In this document: positions 45,076-58,993 of the stretch, in pieces
How the letters are laid out: the number at the start of each line of letters is the position of its first letter
Numbering within the stretch: the first letter of the stretch is position 1
From: Trematomus loennbergii
Lineage: Eukaryota > Chordata > Actinopteri > Perciformes > Nototheniidae
Assembly (NCBI GenBank): GCA_012861695.1
Contig: JAAOOA010000448.1
Coordinates: forward strand, 209,501 to 273,500
DNA length: 64,000 bases
Direction: 5' to 3'
Made by a program: the position numbers and the translations under genes
Notes under the pieces: model-generated
What the model saw: the letters and a program-made list of their open reading frames with translations, nothing else
What the model was told of the DNA's origin: nothing
Databases searched by the model: none

Positions 45076-46797
45076 ATGAGCAGAATATAATAACAAGAAT
45101 TAAAAAAGATAAAAAAGATACTAAGTTATGACAGAATTACATCATCCGACTCTTAATCCTCCAACAAATCATGTGCCTCTTTCCCTTTGACACAAACTGT
45201 TCAAATGTCCTCGGAGCACAAATCATGCCTTGTCAAAGTTTAGGTGTCCTCTAAATAAAAACTAAGAGGGAAACACTTTGCCATTGTGTGTTTGCACTCT
45301 CTGAAAACACAATGTATTCAGCTTTTCTGTCTGGGTGACATCAAAGTGAAATGGAAAACTATCATAAATCCTAAAGAATATTTTTTCAGCACTGCTAAAA
45401 TTAGACAATATCCATTTTGTCTGCAAAAAAACAACCATGTGGTGCTTTACTATTATATTTAGGATTCAAAAAGACAACAATCAAGCTTAATTATGACAAG
45501 GTTACATCATCCAACTCTTATTCCTTATTCCCTCCCTCTTCCCTTTCTTTTCATACAAATGTTAAAATGTCCCGGGAGCAGAAATCTTTTGCAACAACAC
45601 ATTTGCAAACTTTGAGAGGGATTATTGCAGCACTTCAGAAAAGAGATGATGAAAGATGAATATGTGTTTCAGTGAAGTGAAACAATCCACAGAGAATATG
45701 GATAAAAATTGAGCAAAATGTAAGAATGGTTATTAATTCAACAAAAATGTGCTGCAGAGATTCACCCGGCTGCAGGATGATACCTCGACCTTTACTGTTT
45801 GATGGGAGTTGTAATGGGCTTCATGTCTTCAGATGTGTATTTACAGGATAATGAGAGCTCCCATCAGACTCAGGATGGTCAGAGATGTCTTGCTCTGCAC
45901 ATTGAGCTACATAGCAGCAGCATTTATTTAATTTCTTGGCATGGAGCGGAGAAACGGAAAGGATTATTTGCTCCGCCTGCCAACACAGCCTTTTGATCAG
46001 AGGCCAGGTAATATCAGACAATCTCTATTAATCCTACCATCTCTATCTCCTCTCCCCTCTCCCCTCTCACCGGCTTGTTATCAGGCTGAGGGATAATTAA
46101 GCCTTGTGGGACGACTGTAGGCTTCCCTCCTCTAAGTTGTCAAAAGTTAGGAGGGAGCCAGATCAAACGTCTGCGAAACGCAAGAGGAAAATGAAAATCT
46201 AGCGGAGACAACAAACGTATTGTTGGAGATGTTGTCCTTTGAATCGCTGCTTCCACTTCTACTTGAAAGAACACTCAAAGTCTGCGCAGGGTTTGAAATC
46301 GTGGATTTTTAAAATGAATATCCATCCAACAGTGGACACGTGAGGAGTTTGATGTTGGAATAGATTTGAGAAGTTGATTTTGAAATGCAGGAAATAAATC
46401 AAGAAGAAACAGATAATTGATTAACCACTAAAAGTTGTTTATGTGGTAAGCAAGTGTGGTTGTTGATATCACTTAGCTCTGGGACCTAAAACAGACTATT
46501 TTTCACAATTTTCTGACATTTTAGGCCCCAAACAGTTGAGTAATCGTTAATTTGAGAAGTTGTAGCTCGTCTTCATCCAGTATCTATAAAATCCAATTGA
46601 TCACGTAAATAAAAAAATAAGTGTCTGGTTCTGAAAACAAGTGTATGTTCGTTCAAGTAAAGATGGAACCGTCAAAAAGAGCTCATTGTAGTTGTAAATA
46701 AAATCTTGTTTTGTTATCACTTCTGCCAATATGTGCTTTTGTAAATCTTAAAATGTCAAGGTCTAACACTTCGGCTTGCAGAGGTTCAGAGTCTTGC
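45076..46797. other. Gene-free stretch
   Basis: Two related sub-blocks ('gttatgacagaattacatca' near 45125 and 'attatgacaaggttacatca' near 45490, each followed by 'ccaac(a)aa/ctctta' and 'cctttt' motifs) suggest an old local duplication of about 365 bp spacing. No gene recognised. Confidence 0.45.
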
Positions 46798-47062
46798 TTA
46801 ACCCTCCTGTTGTCTTCGGGTCAAATCTGACCAATTTACTACTTTCATCAATCATAACTTGTTTGTTTTACATTCGATTGCATTAAGGCTTTAAGATATC
46901 CTCCACAGTAGACATTTGAACATATACAATTGCTGATCACCACTTTCATTGAACTTTGGATGATTTAGTCAACTTTGTAACACCCATGGTGTTCCCGCCA
47001 TAAAGAAAAGGAATTAGTAACCATCCTGATCAGATAAAATACACACCACACACACACACACA

Positions 47063-47126
<64 letters not shown>

Positions 47127-47135
47127 ACACACCAC

Positions 47136-47174
<39 letters not shown>

Positions 47175-47456
47175 CAATTTGACACAGTTCCCGCTCTTAT
47201 GTGCCCATCCCCCCACATGGATCACACCTGGCAAACACAACACTTGTTCAGTGTCTATTCTTTGTATATTTACTGCAGTTGTTCATGTATACCAGTAGTC
47301 TGATACAATATGTACAGTTTGAAAGGGTGTTAAATGAAATTTGGTGATGATTAATGGTTTTTGTGTTAATGTAATAGCAGTTAAAACAGGACCAGTCCAA
47401 TTTGACTGCGAACACCAAAGTAAGGGGGGGGGAAACGAAGACAACAGGAGGGTTAA
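46798..47456. mobile_element. TTAA-flanked element with ACCCTCCTGTTGTCTTCG ends
   Basis: The left end TTAACCCTCCTGTTGTCTTC and right end GAAGACAACAGGAGGGTTAA are complementary, with TTAA at both extremes. The 659-bp element contains the CA tract at 47041-47171. Interior 'gggtcaaatctgaccaattt' is echoed inverted as 'ggaccagtccaatttgact'. Non-autonomous; a family widespread in fish by my recollection. Confidence 0.82.
47041..47171 (+). repeat. (CA)n microsatellite
   Basis: About 130 bases of CA with few interruptions, inside the TTAA element. Confidence 0.97.
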
Positions 47457-48229
47457 AGGCACATCAGCACAACTTATTTTCCCCTGTAAGGATCAAATCA
47501 AGTTAACTGATGTCCAAACTAAAGCCAGACATGTTCATCATGAAGAAGTCTTCAGTTTGTTCTAATCCAGGAGCAGAGGTTTAGATGAATGCATTTAGAT
47601 GAATGCAAACGTACTTTAGGGTCTCTCAAACTTTTTAATTGTTGAAGTTACAGTAATTTATGGAAAAGAGAGTTCTTCTGAATAATTCATTTTCTGAGCT
47701 CCACAGTAATTTGTCTACCTTTCCAAGAAACTGTTAAATGTTAAGCACACTCTGTAACCTCTCTTTGTAAAGAAATAATTGAGCTTGTTGTTTTTTATTA
47801 AATAGCATGTACTCCATTTAGTGTCTGAATCATACAGCATAGGAAAGTCCGACTGAGTTTTGAAAAATCAGTCGAATAAATGATTGAATCTCTGCTGCAT
47901 AATCCCCATTTCAACACAAAGAGTGTTCACAGATATGCACACAATTGAAAGGGAAACTGTCACATTTGAATAAATTATGAATCAGACCGATAAAGGGTGC
48001 TGCTGTTGTTCTGGTGACGATGACTCACATTTGTTCCTACAGTTAAAATGTGCAACTAATTTGACAACAATGTGAGATGGGAATGATAACATTGTATTGA
48101 TGCTCATTGGTCTGATCGGTCATTGTCGATTCCTAACAATATTCTGTGTTAATAAAAGTAGGTGTACAGGTTTGCAGTGTCAAAGCAGCTTTTATTAATA
48201 CAAATTGTGTAATGTTTTATAACATAGTG
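47457..48229. other. Gene-free stretch
   Basis: Nothing recognised. Confidence 0.45.
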
Positions 48230-48640
48230 TCATGATTTGAGTTTTGTGTGTTAAGTTATGGGTTCATTTTGAAATTCTGTTCTCCCTGTGTCTGGTCTTC
48301 CTTCCTGTGTTTGCCCTCCTGTGTCTGACTGTTGCCCTTGTGTTTCTGCCTCCCTTGCCCAGCTGTGTCTTGTCCTGTGATTACCCTTCTATGTATTTAG
48401 TCTTGTCTTCCCCTGTGCTCCATGTCGGATCGTTGTTTTTCCTGTCACCCTCCATGTTTGTCACGCTCCAGGTTGGTTTTTGTCCTTGTCCTCATGCCAC
48501 GTGTTTTGGATTTATGGTTTTGTCTTGTTTGCCATGTCAACAGCTTTTATTAATTAAAGCTTGCTTATGTTTGAAACCCGCTTCTCCTTAAACTGCATCT
48601 GGGTCCTGCCTTACCCCAAACCCTGACACATAGTGGCACT
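48230..48640 (+). repeat. Interspersed repeat, longer copy of 26160-26520
   Basis: Starts 'tgtcatgatttgagttttgt', contains the block shared with 26.2 kb and ends 'tgaaacccgcttctcc...aaaccctgacaca'. The open frame here (115 residues) is repeat-derived. Confidence 0.7.
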
Positions 48641-50110
48641 AATGCATTGAGTTTGAAATACACGGCAATCTTTTATTTGGGCGCCCATGAGGTTTCAAAT
48701 AATTGTTTTAATCCTTAATAAAAAAATCTATTTCCTAACTTTTTTATATAAAAAAATTATCATTATTATTATTATGAATGTATTTATTCTTTTCTCTTTT
48801 TTTTTACATATTTTTTAATCCTTAATAAAAATAGTATTTTTTTCTTTTATTTATAATGATTATTTATTTATTAATGAATACATTTTTTTATAGCAATGTT
48901 TTTTTAACAAATATACAGTTACACTATGGTTGATTATTTGGTGTTACGTGGACATTGAAGTGGAGTGCTCATGTTCATGCGATAATTATTATTACTAATG
49001 AATTCGTATTTCCTAATATTGTCCAAAAGTGACATGACTGAATTTAAAAAAAGTGTGATTGTGTAAACATACCGTCATTTGTATTATGTCTTTTTTAAGT
49101 TTGAAAAAAACAAGATATTAGAAGCAGCAGTGCTGTCATCCAGTATCACTATAGTTCATATCTTTTTGCGTATAGTTTGCAGAGATTGGATCAGACAATT
49201 GGATCTGGTTCTCCACTCCTATTCCAGCCCATTTTAAGAGCCTGAAACTCCTACCTGCCTGCTGAAGTGGTCGGGTTGTTGTCGGCGTTTATTCTCTTCA
49301 CTCGGAGGACTGGCATTGATCCTTAATGACTAAAAGAGTCGCCTGAAAAGGAAGAAATAAACAATAAATGGTGACTCATTTTGTTTTGTAACTCAAAAGA
49401 CTGTAATGCATTTTCTCCCACGGTCTGGCCACTCGAGACGGAGGAGGGCATGTTCAGTCGGAGCTAAGACTCAGACTCACAAACAGAAAGCTGTTGTGCT
49501 GTTTCCCCAAAAAAACCTCCCAAACATCTGTGGTGAGACTGAGGAGAAAAAGTGCCTCATTATCGCCCATCTCCAGAAACTGTTGTCTACTTTCTGAAAG
49601 CAGATTTATGCACTCAAGTTTGTACCAAATGTTCTTGTGCAGTGTTCCTTATCACTGTTACATCAATCATTTGTTATATTTTAGATACTGAAAAATCACA
49701 CCGCCCCCACCGAAAGCCAGGCCAATACATATATTCATTCTAACTCTTCTTCATTGCACTATGGCCTTTTAACGCAAAACTATGCAGCTTCACTGTTTCT
49801 GTATGAAGTGTATTAGCATTTCATGAATACAACTTTAGATTTGATTAAGTATGGTGCTGTCAATCATTGTTTTTTAATAAAGCATGGATACAAAACATAA
49901 TTTGAGGGTAACACACTTTAAATAGCACTATATAATCCTCCTCTTGACATTTTATTTTAATAAACTGCATAAGAAAAATTATACACAGTACAGTAAGTAT
50001 CCTAGATTTGTATTTTTACATAATTTGCCTAACATTTGTGATAAATATAAAAGTTTTTGAATAAGACCAGTCCGTAAAGTGTGTTGTAAAATAAAATAAA
50101 GAAATATTTT
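48641..50110. other. Gene-free, very AT-rich stretch
   Basis: 48700-48920 is mostly A/T with two near-repeats of 'tttttaatccttaataaaaa'. No gene. Confidence 0.5.
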
Positions 50111-50575
50111 TTGTTTTTGGTGGTCTAATGCAGTGATTCTCAAATGGGGGTACGTAGGGGTACGTTGGGGTACTGCAGGGGGTACGTGAGATACAAAAAA
50201 AAAGGTTAATTTAAAAAATACCATGCATGATAACAAAAATAATCATAGTACAATACGTTAAATAGAAAACACAATTTTATATAAGATATTCCTAGAACCA
50301 CTAAGGGGTTCCTCATATAAACATGTTAAATGTGTGTATTGTATTTTATAGTTTTTGATAATATATCAATTTGTTCATTGGTTTGTTAAACATATATTAC
50401 TTCATTTGAAAAACTCCTTGGAAAAATTCTTTTTTTTCATGCAAAAAGATAAAAATATCCTGTAATTATTTATATAGGCTTTTTCTATCAAAAATGTCCG
50501 GGGTCGGTCAGGGAGTACTTGGCTGAGAAAATGTTTCAAAGGGGTACATTACTGAAAAAAGTTTGAGAAGCACTG
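50111..50575 (-). repeat. Repeat with 'ggtacgt' ends
   Basis: The left end 'ttctcaaatgggggtacgta' and right end 'ggggtacattactgaaaaaagtttgagaa' are partly complementary (ttctcaaa.../...tttgagaa), about 440 bp apart. They look like the ends of a decayed DNA transposon ('gtgattctcaaatgg' / 'gtttgagaagcactg'). Confidence 0.6.
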
Positions 50576-50755
50576 GTCTAATGGATAGTGAGGTGGGCTG
50601 ATGATCGGAAGGTTGCGAGTTCAAATCCCGCCTGGAACACCACTACTACTGTGCCCTTGAGTAAGGCACTTAGCCCTCAGTTACTCCAGGGAGAATGTCC
50701 CTGTAATTGCTCATTGTAAGTCACTTTGGAATAAGGTGTCTGCTAAATTGTAAAT
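50576..50755 (+). mobile_element. tRNA-derived SINE, plus strand
   Basis: A-box region 'atggatagtgaggtgggctg', B-box GGTTGCGAGTTCAAATCCCG, then 'gcccttgagtaaggcactta' and the tail 'gtaagtcactttggaataag' plus 'gtgtctgctaaat'. Standard teleost SINE with tRNA head and LINE-related tail. Confidence 0.88.
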
Positions 50756-51927
<1,172 letters not shown>

Positions 51928-51935
51928 TTTAGATG

Positions 51936-52677
51936 AAACTCACATGTTGTGCAGTGTTTCTGTTCGCTGCTATAACAAGATGCTAGATTGTGAGAGCAAG
52001 AAAGAGTCTTGTGAAGCTGCAGCTTTGATTCAAAAAGATATTCTGGTGCGAGCAGATGGCCGTGTAGACTTTGCCTGCTTGTTTAAAAGTAGGCAGTCCA
52101 CCCACCTTCCAAATATTTCACACTTTATCTCCTCGTGGGGAAGCTGAGAGGGAGACAGACTTCTGAAGGCCAAAGAAATAAGAAAACACACTTTCTATTG
52201 TTCCAGGGTTGATGGAGATCTTCTTGAGTTATTAGCCTCTTTTTGCTGTTTTTCAAATTGTAATCAACCTTGTCGTTAGTGATAAGAAACATAGATTTTT
52301 CGCCAAATGGAAGGTATATCTGTTGATACTGGAATGACTCAGTCCTGAATCCTAACACTCGAGTGCATGATTTATTTTCTAAAAGACAGAAATTGGTCTG
52401 CAGCCCTATCTCTCTTGTATTTGCTGCCTGAGAGTTGTTACTGGAAAGGTTTGTATAAAAAACAGAACAGAGGCTGTAGGGAGCTGGTTGAGGTGGATGT
52501 TGGGACAAAAAAGACAGAGGTTTAGATCGTGAGTCTATTCACACTTAGGTTAGGGTCGCTTTGGACAATATTGTGATTATAGGATTCAAGCGAAGATTCT
52601 AGCTTCAAGAGTTTAAGGTTCATTTATATCCGAAAAAAACGAAACTGATCATAAGTGCATTCCTGTAGGGAATTGTT
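51936..52677. other. Gene-free stretch
   Basis: Nothing recognised. Confidence 0.4.
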
Positions 52678-53173
52678 AAAGGGGACCTATCATGCAAAAT
52701 GCACTTTTGTACGTCTTTTATACATGAATATGTGTCCCCGGTGTTCCAGGGAACTCACCAAGTGTCAGAAAACACAACCCTCTCTATTTTCCTCCATACC
52801 CAAATCTCTAAAAAAGGGGCTGCAACGGATCTGATAAAAACTGATCCAGATTTGAACACTGTCCTGACGTCAGGACGGTGGCGCTACGGCTATTGGGCCA
52901 ACTCCACCAATCAGGAGGAGACAACCACGGCCATTGCCGTTCGAAAGCGCTGGAGACGCTGTAGTACATATGCCAGGCCTGTAGGTGGTGCTGTTCTCAC
53001 AGAATCAACCCTTGCTAAAACGGGGATAAAAAAGTGCAAATTGAGCGAAATGAGGCATGGCTAAAATGCATGATCTGTTTGGTATTTTGAAAAAAAAAAA
53101 GTATAAATATGCCTTATATAGGTATGGTCCTATACTATATTATTCAAATATAGCATGATAGGTCCACTTTAAA
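52677..53173 (+). mobile_element. TTAA-type miniature repeat, family A copy (uninterrupted)
   Basis: TTAAAGGGGACCTATCATGC to GCATGATAGGTCCACTTTAA, about 497 bp. Contains 'cttttatacatgaatatgtg' (the segment related to the 37-bp minisatellite unit at 59-61 kb) and 'gcgctggagacgctgtagta' (shared with family H1 near 40.14 kb). Confidence 0.88.
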
Positions 53174-56164
53174 TACTTAGGAATGTTAATGGCAGAAACA
53201 ATTTTTTTTTTGATTTATCTGGGAAGATATCATGGCAAACACGAAGGAGCATGAACAAATGTGGCACCAAGCAGCTAATTTAAAATCTGAAAACGTTACT
53301 CAGTAGAAGCTCTTCCGTGCAGATTTCTCTTTCAGGTTACATGAGGAATCTGTGCTGCTATGAAAGGAGTTGGGGTCCCACTGTGATAAGATTTCTGTTT
53401 CTGATAGAACATTGACAAGAAAACGTTTTAATGTTTACGTCAATCCCAATTATACCCAATCCTATTTAGTAAAGTCATAATAAGTGCCAATAACGATCTG
53501 GTAATTGGGTCCAACACACAGGGACAGATCCCAGGTCGCACTGCAGGTTTTGCACCCATGAGACTTTCATACCCATATTTCAAGCGAGTAATGCGGCTTA
53601 TTTAACGCACCATCATCAACCTTTTGTAGTCTATTGAGAAAACAGCGCGGCAGGTTTAGTACGGCACGATCAACATGAGTTTTTGTCCCCTCATGGTGGG
53701 AAATCTCCATTCCCCCAGGTTAGTTTTGTGCATGCTGGATGGTGTTGACTTTAATAAAAGACAGTGATTTGTAAGCCTACCTGCCGCGGCTCACGTTGTT
53801 AAATGTGTTTACTAGCTGTAGAGCTTCCCCCTCTCATTGTTTCTGCTTGTTTATTGATTCTCCAGCGTGAGCAATTTCACCCAGCACTGAAACTTTAATA
53901 TGATGTCTCGAATTTAAAGGAAGGTGATTAAGGGTTTTCAATCCGAGACAGCTCACACAGAGCAAAGAAATCGGAAAACAAGTCAGAGTCGTTTTCTCTC
54001 CCCACATGGCTCATGAAAAAGGTCAATTCAGGTATTCTATTCTATTGGTTCATTTCAGCGTTTTAGATTTGTACCAATCCAAGCAGAGGTCGGGAGAAGC
54101 GGACAAATCAATGACAAGGATTTCCAACAGGGACGTTGAAGACTGAGGAATATTTCGCGCATTCAATCTTTTTTAAAGCCAACACAAGTCAAAATATCCT
54201 CTGGGCTCGTCCTTTACAGAGAGAGTGATGGAAGTGCTCTCTGACGGTAAATCCAGCCCACAGTAAATGTAATATCTAATTTTAACAGGTCCATCAATTC
54301 TTGTCCGGCACCTCAGCCAGTAGTAGTTTTGATGGGGGTCATGAGGAGAGCTAACATTAATAACAACTCCCCATATCACACCTGGATGTGACTGGGCGCC
54401 GGCGTCCTGTCTGACAGTGTCCTCTTGGAAATAACATATGATGCCATTAGGTGCCATTATAGGTCAAACCTCACACAAACACAGCAGTAAATCACTGTAA
54501 TCCAGCCGTGAGAGGAAGGCAGGTTATTCCCACAGTGCTGCGGGGATGGAGGGGGGGGGATTTGTGTCACAAACTGAGCTGCAGTTTGCCAGCTTGAGTC
54601 ATGATGAACGCTGGGATAAAGCTGGGCTGTCACTCAGGAGAGCTCAGACACAAATAAAACATCACCTGCCTCCAAAAAGGAACCAGAGAGGATGCCCAGA
54701 AAAAGAGATTGTGCACAAGAGATTTTTTTCAGATGCTTTACCTCAGCAGTTTATAAATCTGACAAGCAGCCAAGAATTATTCATGCCGGATTATCTTTTT
54801 TCTGGTACAGATCGGTATCTTTATCAGTTGATTTTCCCTCCTGGTCCCTCAAGCGGAGATTTGACTCATCCCTCTCTCATCCTCATCCAGCCGTCGGCTA
54901 CTCTTTTGTCGATACTGAGACGCTTAACGCTGCTCACACTGTCAGAGAGAGGCTGCAGCACGACTTTCACACTTTACACAGTCCCACCGTACAGCCCGCA
55001 CGAGTAAAAACTATACAAATGTTGAGGTAAGTGCATTAAAGGGATGCGCTAAGGTAAGGAGAGGAACATTAAACACAACCCAAACTCTGCAGAAGTTGTT
55101 TGCTCTTCCTCGCAGATAAAACAGTGATTTACACCCAGAGAGAGAAGCAGAGGGAGCTTACCTGCCCACAGCGCAGACACACACACACACACACACACAC
55201 ACAGATCTGGGTTTTTTCTGCTCACCTAAATCACTTCCATGAGTCACGCAGAGGGAACATAACCGGCTCTCAGGGAAAGTGGAGTAAACACTCGTCGCAG
55301 AGCTCGCTCTCTGCAGCGCTGCTATCTCTCATCCTCCTCTTCCTCCTGACTCTTCCTCTGCTTTGATCTCTCTCTCTCTCTCTCTACTGGTGCCCCCCTC
55401 TCTCTCCATCTCTGCCACCCCCTCACTCTCCACCACAAGGTGTCACAAACAGAGTGTCTTATTGGCTCTCACCTCTCCTCCTCCTCTCTCTGTCTCTCTT
55501 CTCTATTTGGATTGCCTGACTTAAAGAGGCAATGCATCAGCTATAAAACTCAGAGCACTTCCACATGGAAACTTGGGAGAACAACCAAACTGTTGATTAA
55601 AGCGAACATCTGGATTACAGGGGGCAGACAGAGCTCCATTACTCTGCTGAGTCTCATTTAGTTGTTGACTTAATACAGTGTTTTTAAGCCGCTTAACTCA
55701 CTTTTCATTGCCCATTATTATCTTAAAGGTGATATAAGATAAATTCATTAAATAGCATTGAAAAAATTATATGGTATTTCCCAAGGTTCGAGATTGTGTC
55801 CTCAAATTACACGTTACGTCCATAAATCTTTTTTCTTGTAAAAGCAGAGGAGGGAAACCAGACCCAGACATATTTGAAAACTGTCCATGGTGATGCATTC
55901 AAGGACACACTACTGCCAGATTTCCAACATAGACACATCTGTAATGTTAATGAGGGTAACAGTCTGTTTCAGCTGTTTTCGGTCATGAAGAGACTTTTTA
56001 TCCAATATTTGACAATTTTTTAGGATACTCTACTACTAACTGAACAGCATGAAGGGTTTTAGTGATCAGGATCTTAAGCTAATTGAACTATTCATATATA
56101 CACTGCACTGTAACTTTTATTCATGTGTTTTGTCTTTTAATTTATTTTATCATCTTTGCTTTTT
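53174..56164. other. Gene-free stretch
   Basis: Short CA (55180-55202) and CT (55368-55386) tracts. Open frames of up to 153 codons at 54546-55007 have no recognisable motif and no coding-like neighbours. No gene supported. Confidence 0.5.
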
Positions 56165-56276
56165 AATGACTGTTTTTAAATGCCATTTTCTTAATGTCTT
56201 TCATTTTTGTAAAACACTTTGAATTGCCTTGTGTTGAAAGGTGCTATATAAATAAACTTGCCTTGCCTTGCTAACG
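56165..56276 (+). repeat. LINE 3' tail with CCTTG/CTTGC repeat
   Basis: 'aaaacactttgaattgcctt', 'ggtgctatataaataaactt', then 'gccttgccttgc'. The inverted counterpart of 30318-30440. Confidence 0.75.
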
Positions 56277-57618
56277 TTAGCCTTTAGCACCTGGCCCATC
56301 TGTCCTGCTTTTTTTTTATCATGTTCTTTTGGAAAGGGGTTCACCTCTTCGGATAATTCCGCTCCTGATGTTGTTATTGTTGTTTTGAGAGCCCTCTAGA
56401 GGCAGAAAATAACAGATTGTTCGTTAACGTAAAAATATCTGCAAACGAAGCCTATATTTTCTTCAACCTTTTCCATTGTGTTAATGTTTTTATCTCCATA
56501 CCGTAATGAACCTGCTGATTTTATTCCAAAGCATTTATATTTGACATTAATTTATAAAGATGTGAAATGACATAGCACAGCATGAGCCGCATGTTTGAAA
56601 ATCCCAAAACTGTCCTCACTGAGCGGATTAAAGGAGAGTGAGTTTTGAGTGGATGTAGCCTTTAATGATCAGTTCAAACTGGGTCTGCGCCGAAAGAGGG
56701 CCAGGAGTCAAGTTACCAATTTGCAATTATAATTAGCCTTCAAGCCCCTTAAAATGTAGATTATCCAAGCCGCCATGTCCTCATATAAAATGCACTCTAA
56801 ATAGGCATGAAAACCAGAGACGTGCTCAAGTTCAAGGCGTGAAGAGCTATCGGTGTTGTCGTGTTTTCGTATCTGGAAAAGGCTGTTTTAAAATGTAAGA
56901 GCTCTTAAATCATTCAGCTCACACCGTGTAACACCACAAACAACACAGAGTCCCCGCTGTTACAATACTCCAGTAAGCATTAGCCTAATTCAAGTGCGTC
57001 CGCTTTGAAACAAACACGAAACTAAAGAGGAACATCTGCGCCGCTCTTATTGGGAGCTGCAGTGTTTGTGTTAATCACGACTCATGTTGTCGTCCTTCTT
57101 GTTAGTTTTTATTTATGGGTTTTAGAGGACTCTCTGTCTGCTGGTTTGTTTATTGGCCCCAAGAAATTACAATTAACATTTGCTGCACGGTTTAATATGG
57201 AATTAAAAGTATTAAATAATTTCCATTTTGTAGTTGTGATATCCCTTCATGCAGGCGGTGGGAGGGTTCATCATGCAGAGGATCATGGTTTTCATCCATA
57301 AAATGTTTATTTTGGAATATAAAACATGGAGGACACACTTTTTCAATCTCAGGGGAAGCTGGTCTTGTTATTGTTTCATCTGCCATTAAAGCACACAAAG
57401 TTGCAGCAATGAATGATGGCACATTTAGAAAAGAAATATCATAATGGTGGTGCTCCCCATTCAACTATGTTTATTGAAGGTTTCCGTAGAATACCTTGGA
57501 TTCGCAGATGTATTTACAGCCCTCTAAGAAGCCTAGCGCAGACCTTTTTGAAACTGTCCTTGGTGATGCATTCAAGGACACACTGCCAGCTAATATTTGA
57601 GTAATTTAAGTAATAAAG
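56277..57618. other. Gene-free stretch
   Basis: Nothing recognised. Confidence 0.45.
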
Positions 57619-57619
57619 A

Positions 57620-58084
57620 CTTCAGCCGACGGCCAAGAAGCACGTACGAACTGCGCATGCGTGAGTGGCAATAACTCTCCTTACCAGCAGGCGGCGGTAG
57701 TGTGTATTCGTCATTCAAAAGAGGCAACCGGAAGACAGACTGCGTGATACCGAGAGAAGAAGAACAGACTGCGTGATAACCGTTCCATGTTCACTCTACA
57801 CGAGAAGCTCATGGGGCTTTCCCCAACCTGTGTCGAGAGCTGGAGTTAAATGAAATGTCAGATTTGCCTTCTTAATAGTTTGTTTGGGTCCCTCACTTCC
57901 GTTTCGCTTCTCATGCACTGATTTGCTAGCTGAACAGCCAATCAGAGTGATTCGGCGATTAGACATGTCGAATCGGCGGCCGAAAAGACACGACGGTGCA
58001 GTACACACCAATCTGAGTAGGGCGACATGATGCTCATCGACGGCCCGACATCTATCGACGCCGAAAATCGTCTCGGTGTGTAAG
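57620..58084 (-). mobile_element. PIF/Harbinger-like transposon, family H2 copy 3 (reverse, truncated)
   Basis: Reverse-orientation match to the elements at 19362 and 22178 ('cttcagccgacggccaagaa', 'gtttcgcttctcatgcactg', 'catctatcgacg'). The right-hand terminus 'cggtgtgtaaggagcttaa' is changed and the left terminus is missing. Confidence 0.78.
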
Positions 58085-58960
58085 GAGCTTAAGAGGAAGA
58101 GGAAATGTGGAGGCTCTGATAAATGTCCCCTGATATGGATTCTGTATCTGAAGCATTTTTAAGTCACAGCTATTGATTATGATCGTGTTGTGAAATGATC
58201 TGGAACCTGTGTCTACCTGGCACTGATACAAAATCAATAAGCAGCTACGGTATGGAAAGACGTCTGCAGTCATGGAAAGTGAATGCAGTTTGTTGTTAAT
58301 GTGCAAAACCACTTTATGGCCCTTTAGTCATTAGTCATAAACTTTAAAGTTACAATGCCGGAAATGTTATTATGTGCTTTATTGCATATTTAATAGCAGA
58401 TAAGCTTAACATAATCCTTAATGCCCTGGAAATAAAAACATGAGTGCTATAACTACTGCAATATGTATGTTTATTATATATTATTACTGTAACTTGTCCA
58501 ATAAGTATGTAGTTAATGTTTTAGTAGCGTTTTATGAACAATGTGCTAAAATCGTAAATGACGTTTGTTTCTTATAACTGTTGCATGGTAACAAGTGTGT
58601 AATATTTGACTGACTTACATAAAGGGGCCCTATTCTGTTTTTGGAGTTTTCCTTTCCTTTAGGAAGCGCAAGTGTTACATAGTGATGTCACAGCGATGTA
58701 TTATATTTTAATTGTATCGGTATTGCTGGTTTGTGTTCTAATTCTTCATATTGCTGTGCATGGTTGGTCAACACTGAATATAATCATTATATTCTTGCTC
58801 TTATAGCTGTTATTTTCTGCATTATTTGTTCATTATCTTGAACATAATCAATTAATGCTATTGTTTTTTTATGTGACATATTTGTATTTCTCTTCTTCTC
58901 ACCCAATTGGTTGATATGCGTTGTACACCTTTATGGAACTCTGTTTATGCTAAATTACTC
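58085..58960. other. Gene-free stretch with family B fragment
   Basis: 'aaaggggccctattctgttt' at 58622-58690 is a family B left end. The rest is AT-rich without recognised genes. Confidence 0.5.
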
Positions 58961-58993
58961 TTAAAGGTCACCTATTATGCAAAATCCACTTTT

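Noticed and set aside
54546..55030. Open frames of 153 and 112 codons
   Set aside because: Two overlapping frames with no recognisable domain, no splice context and no repeat family. Likely chance.
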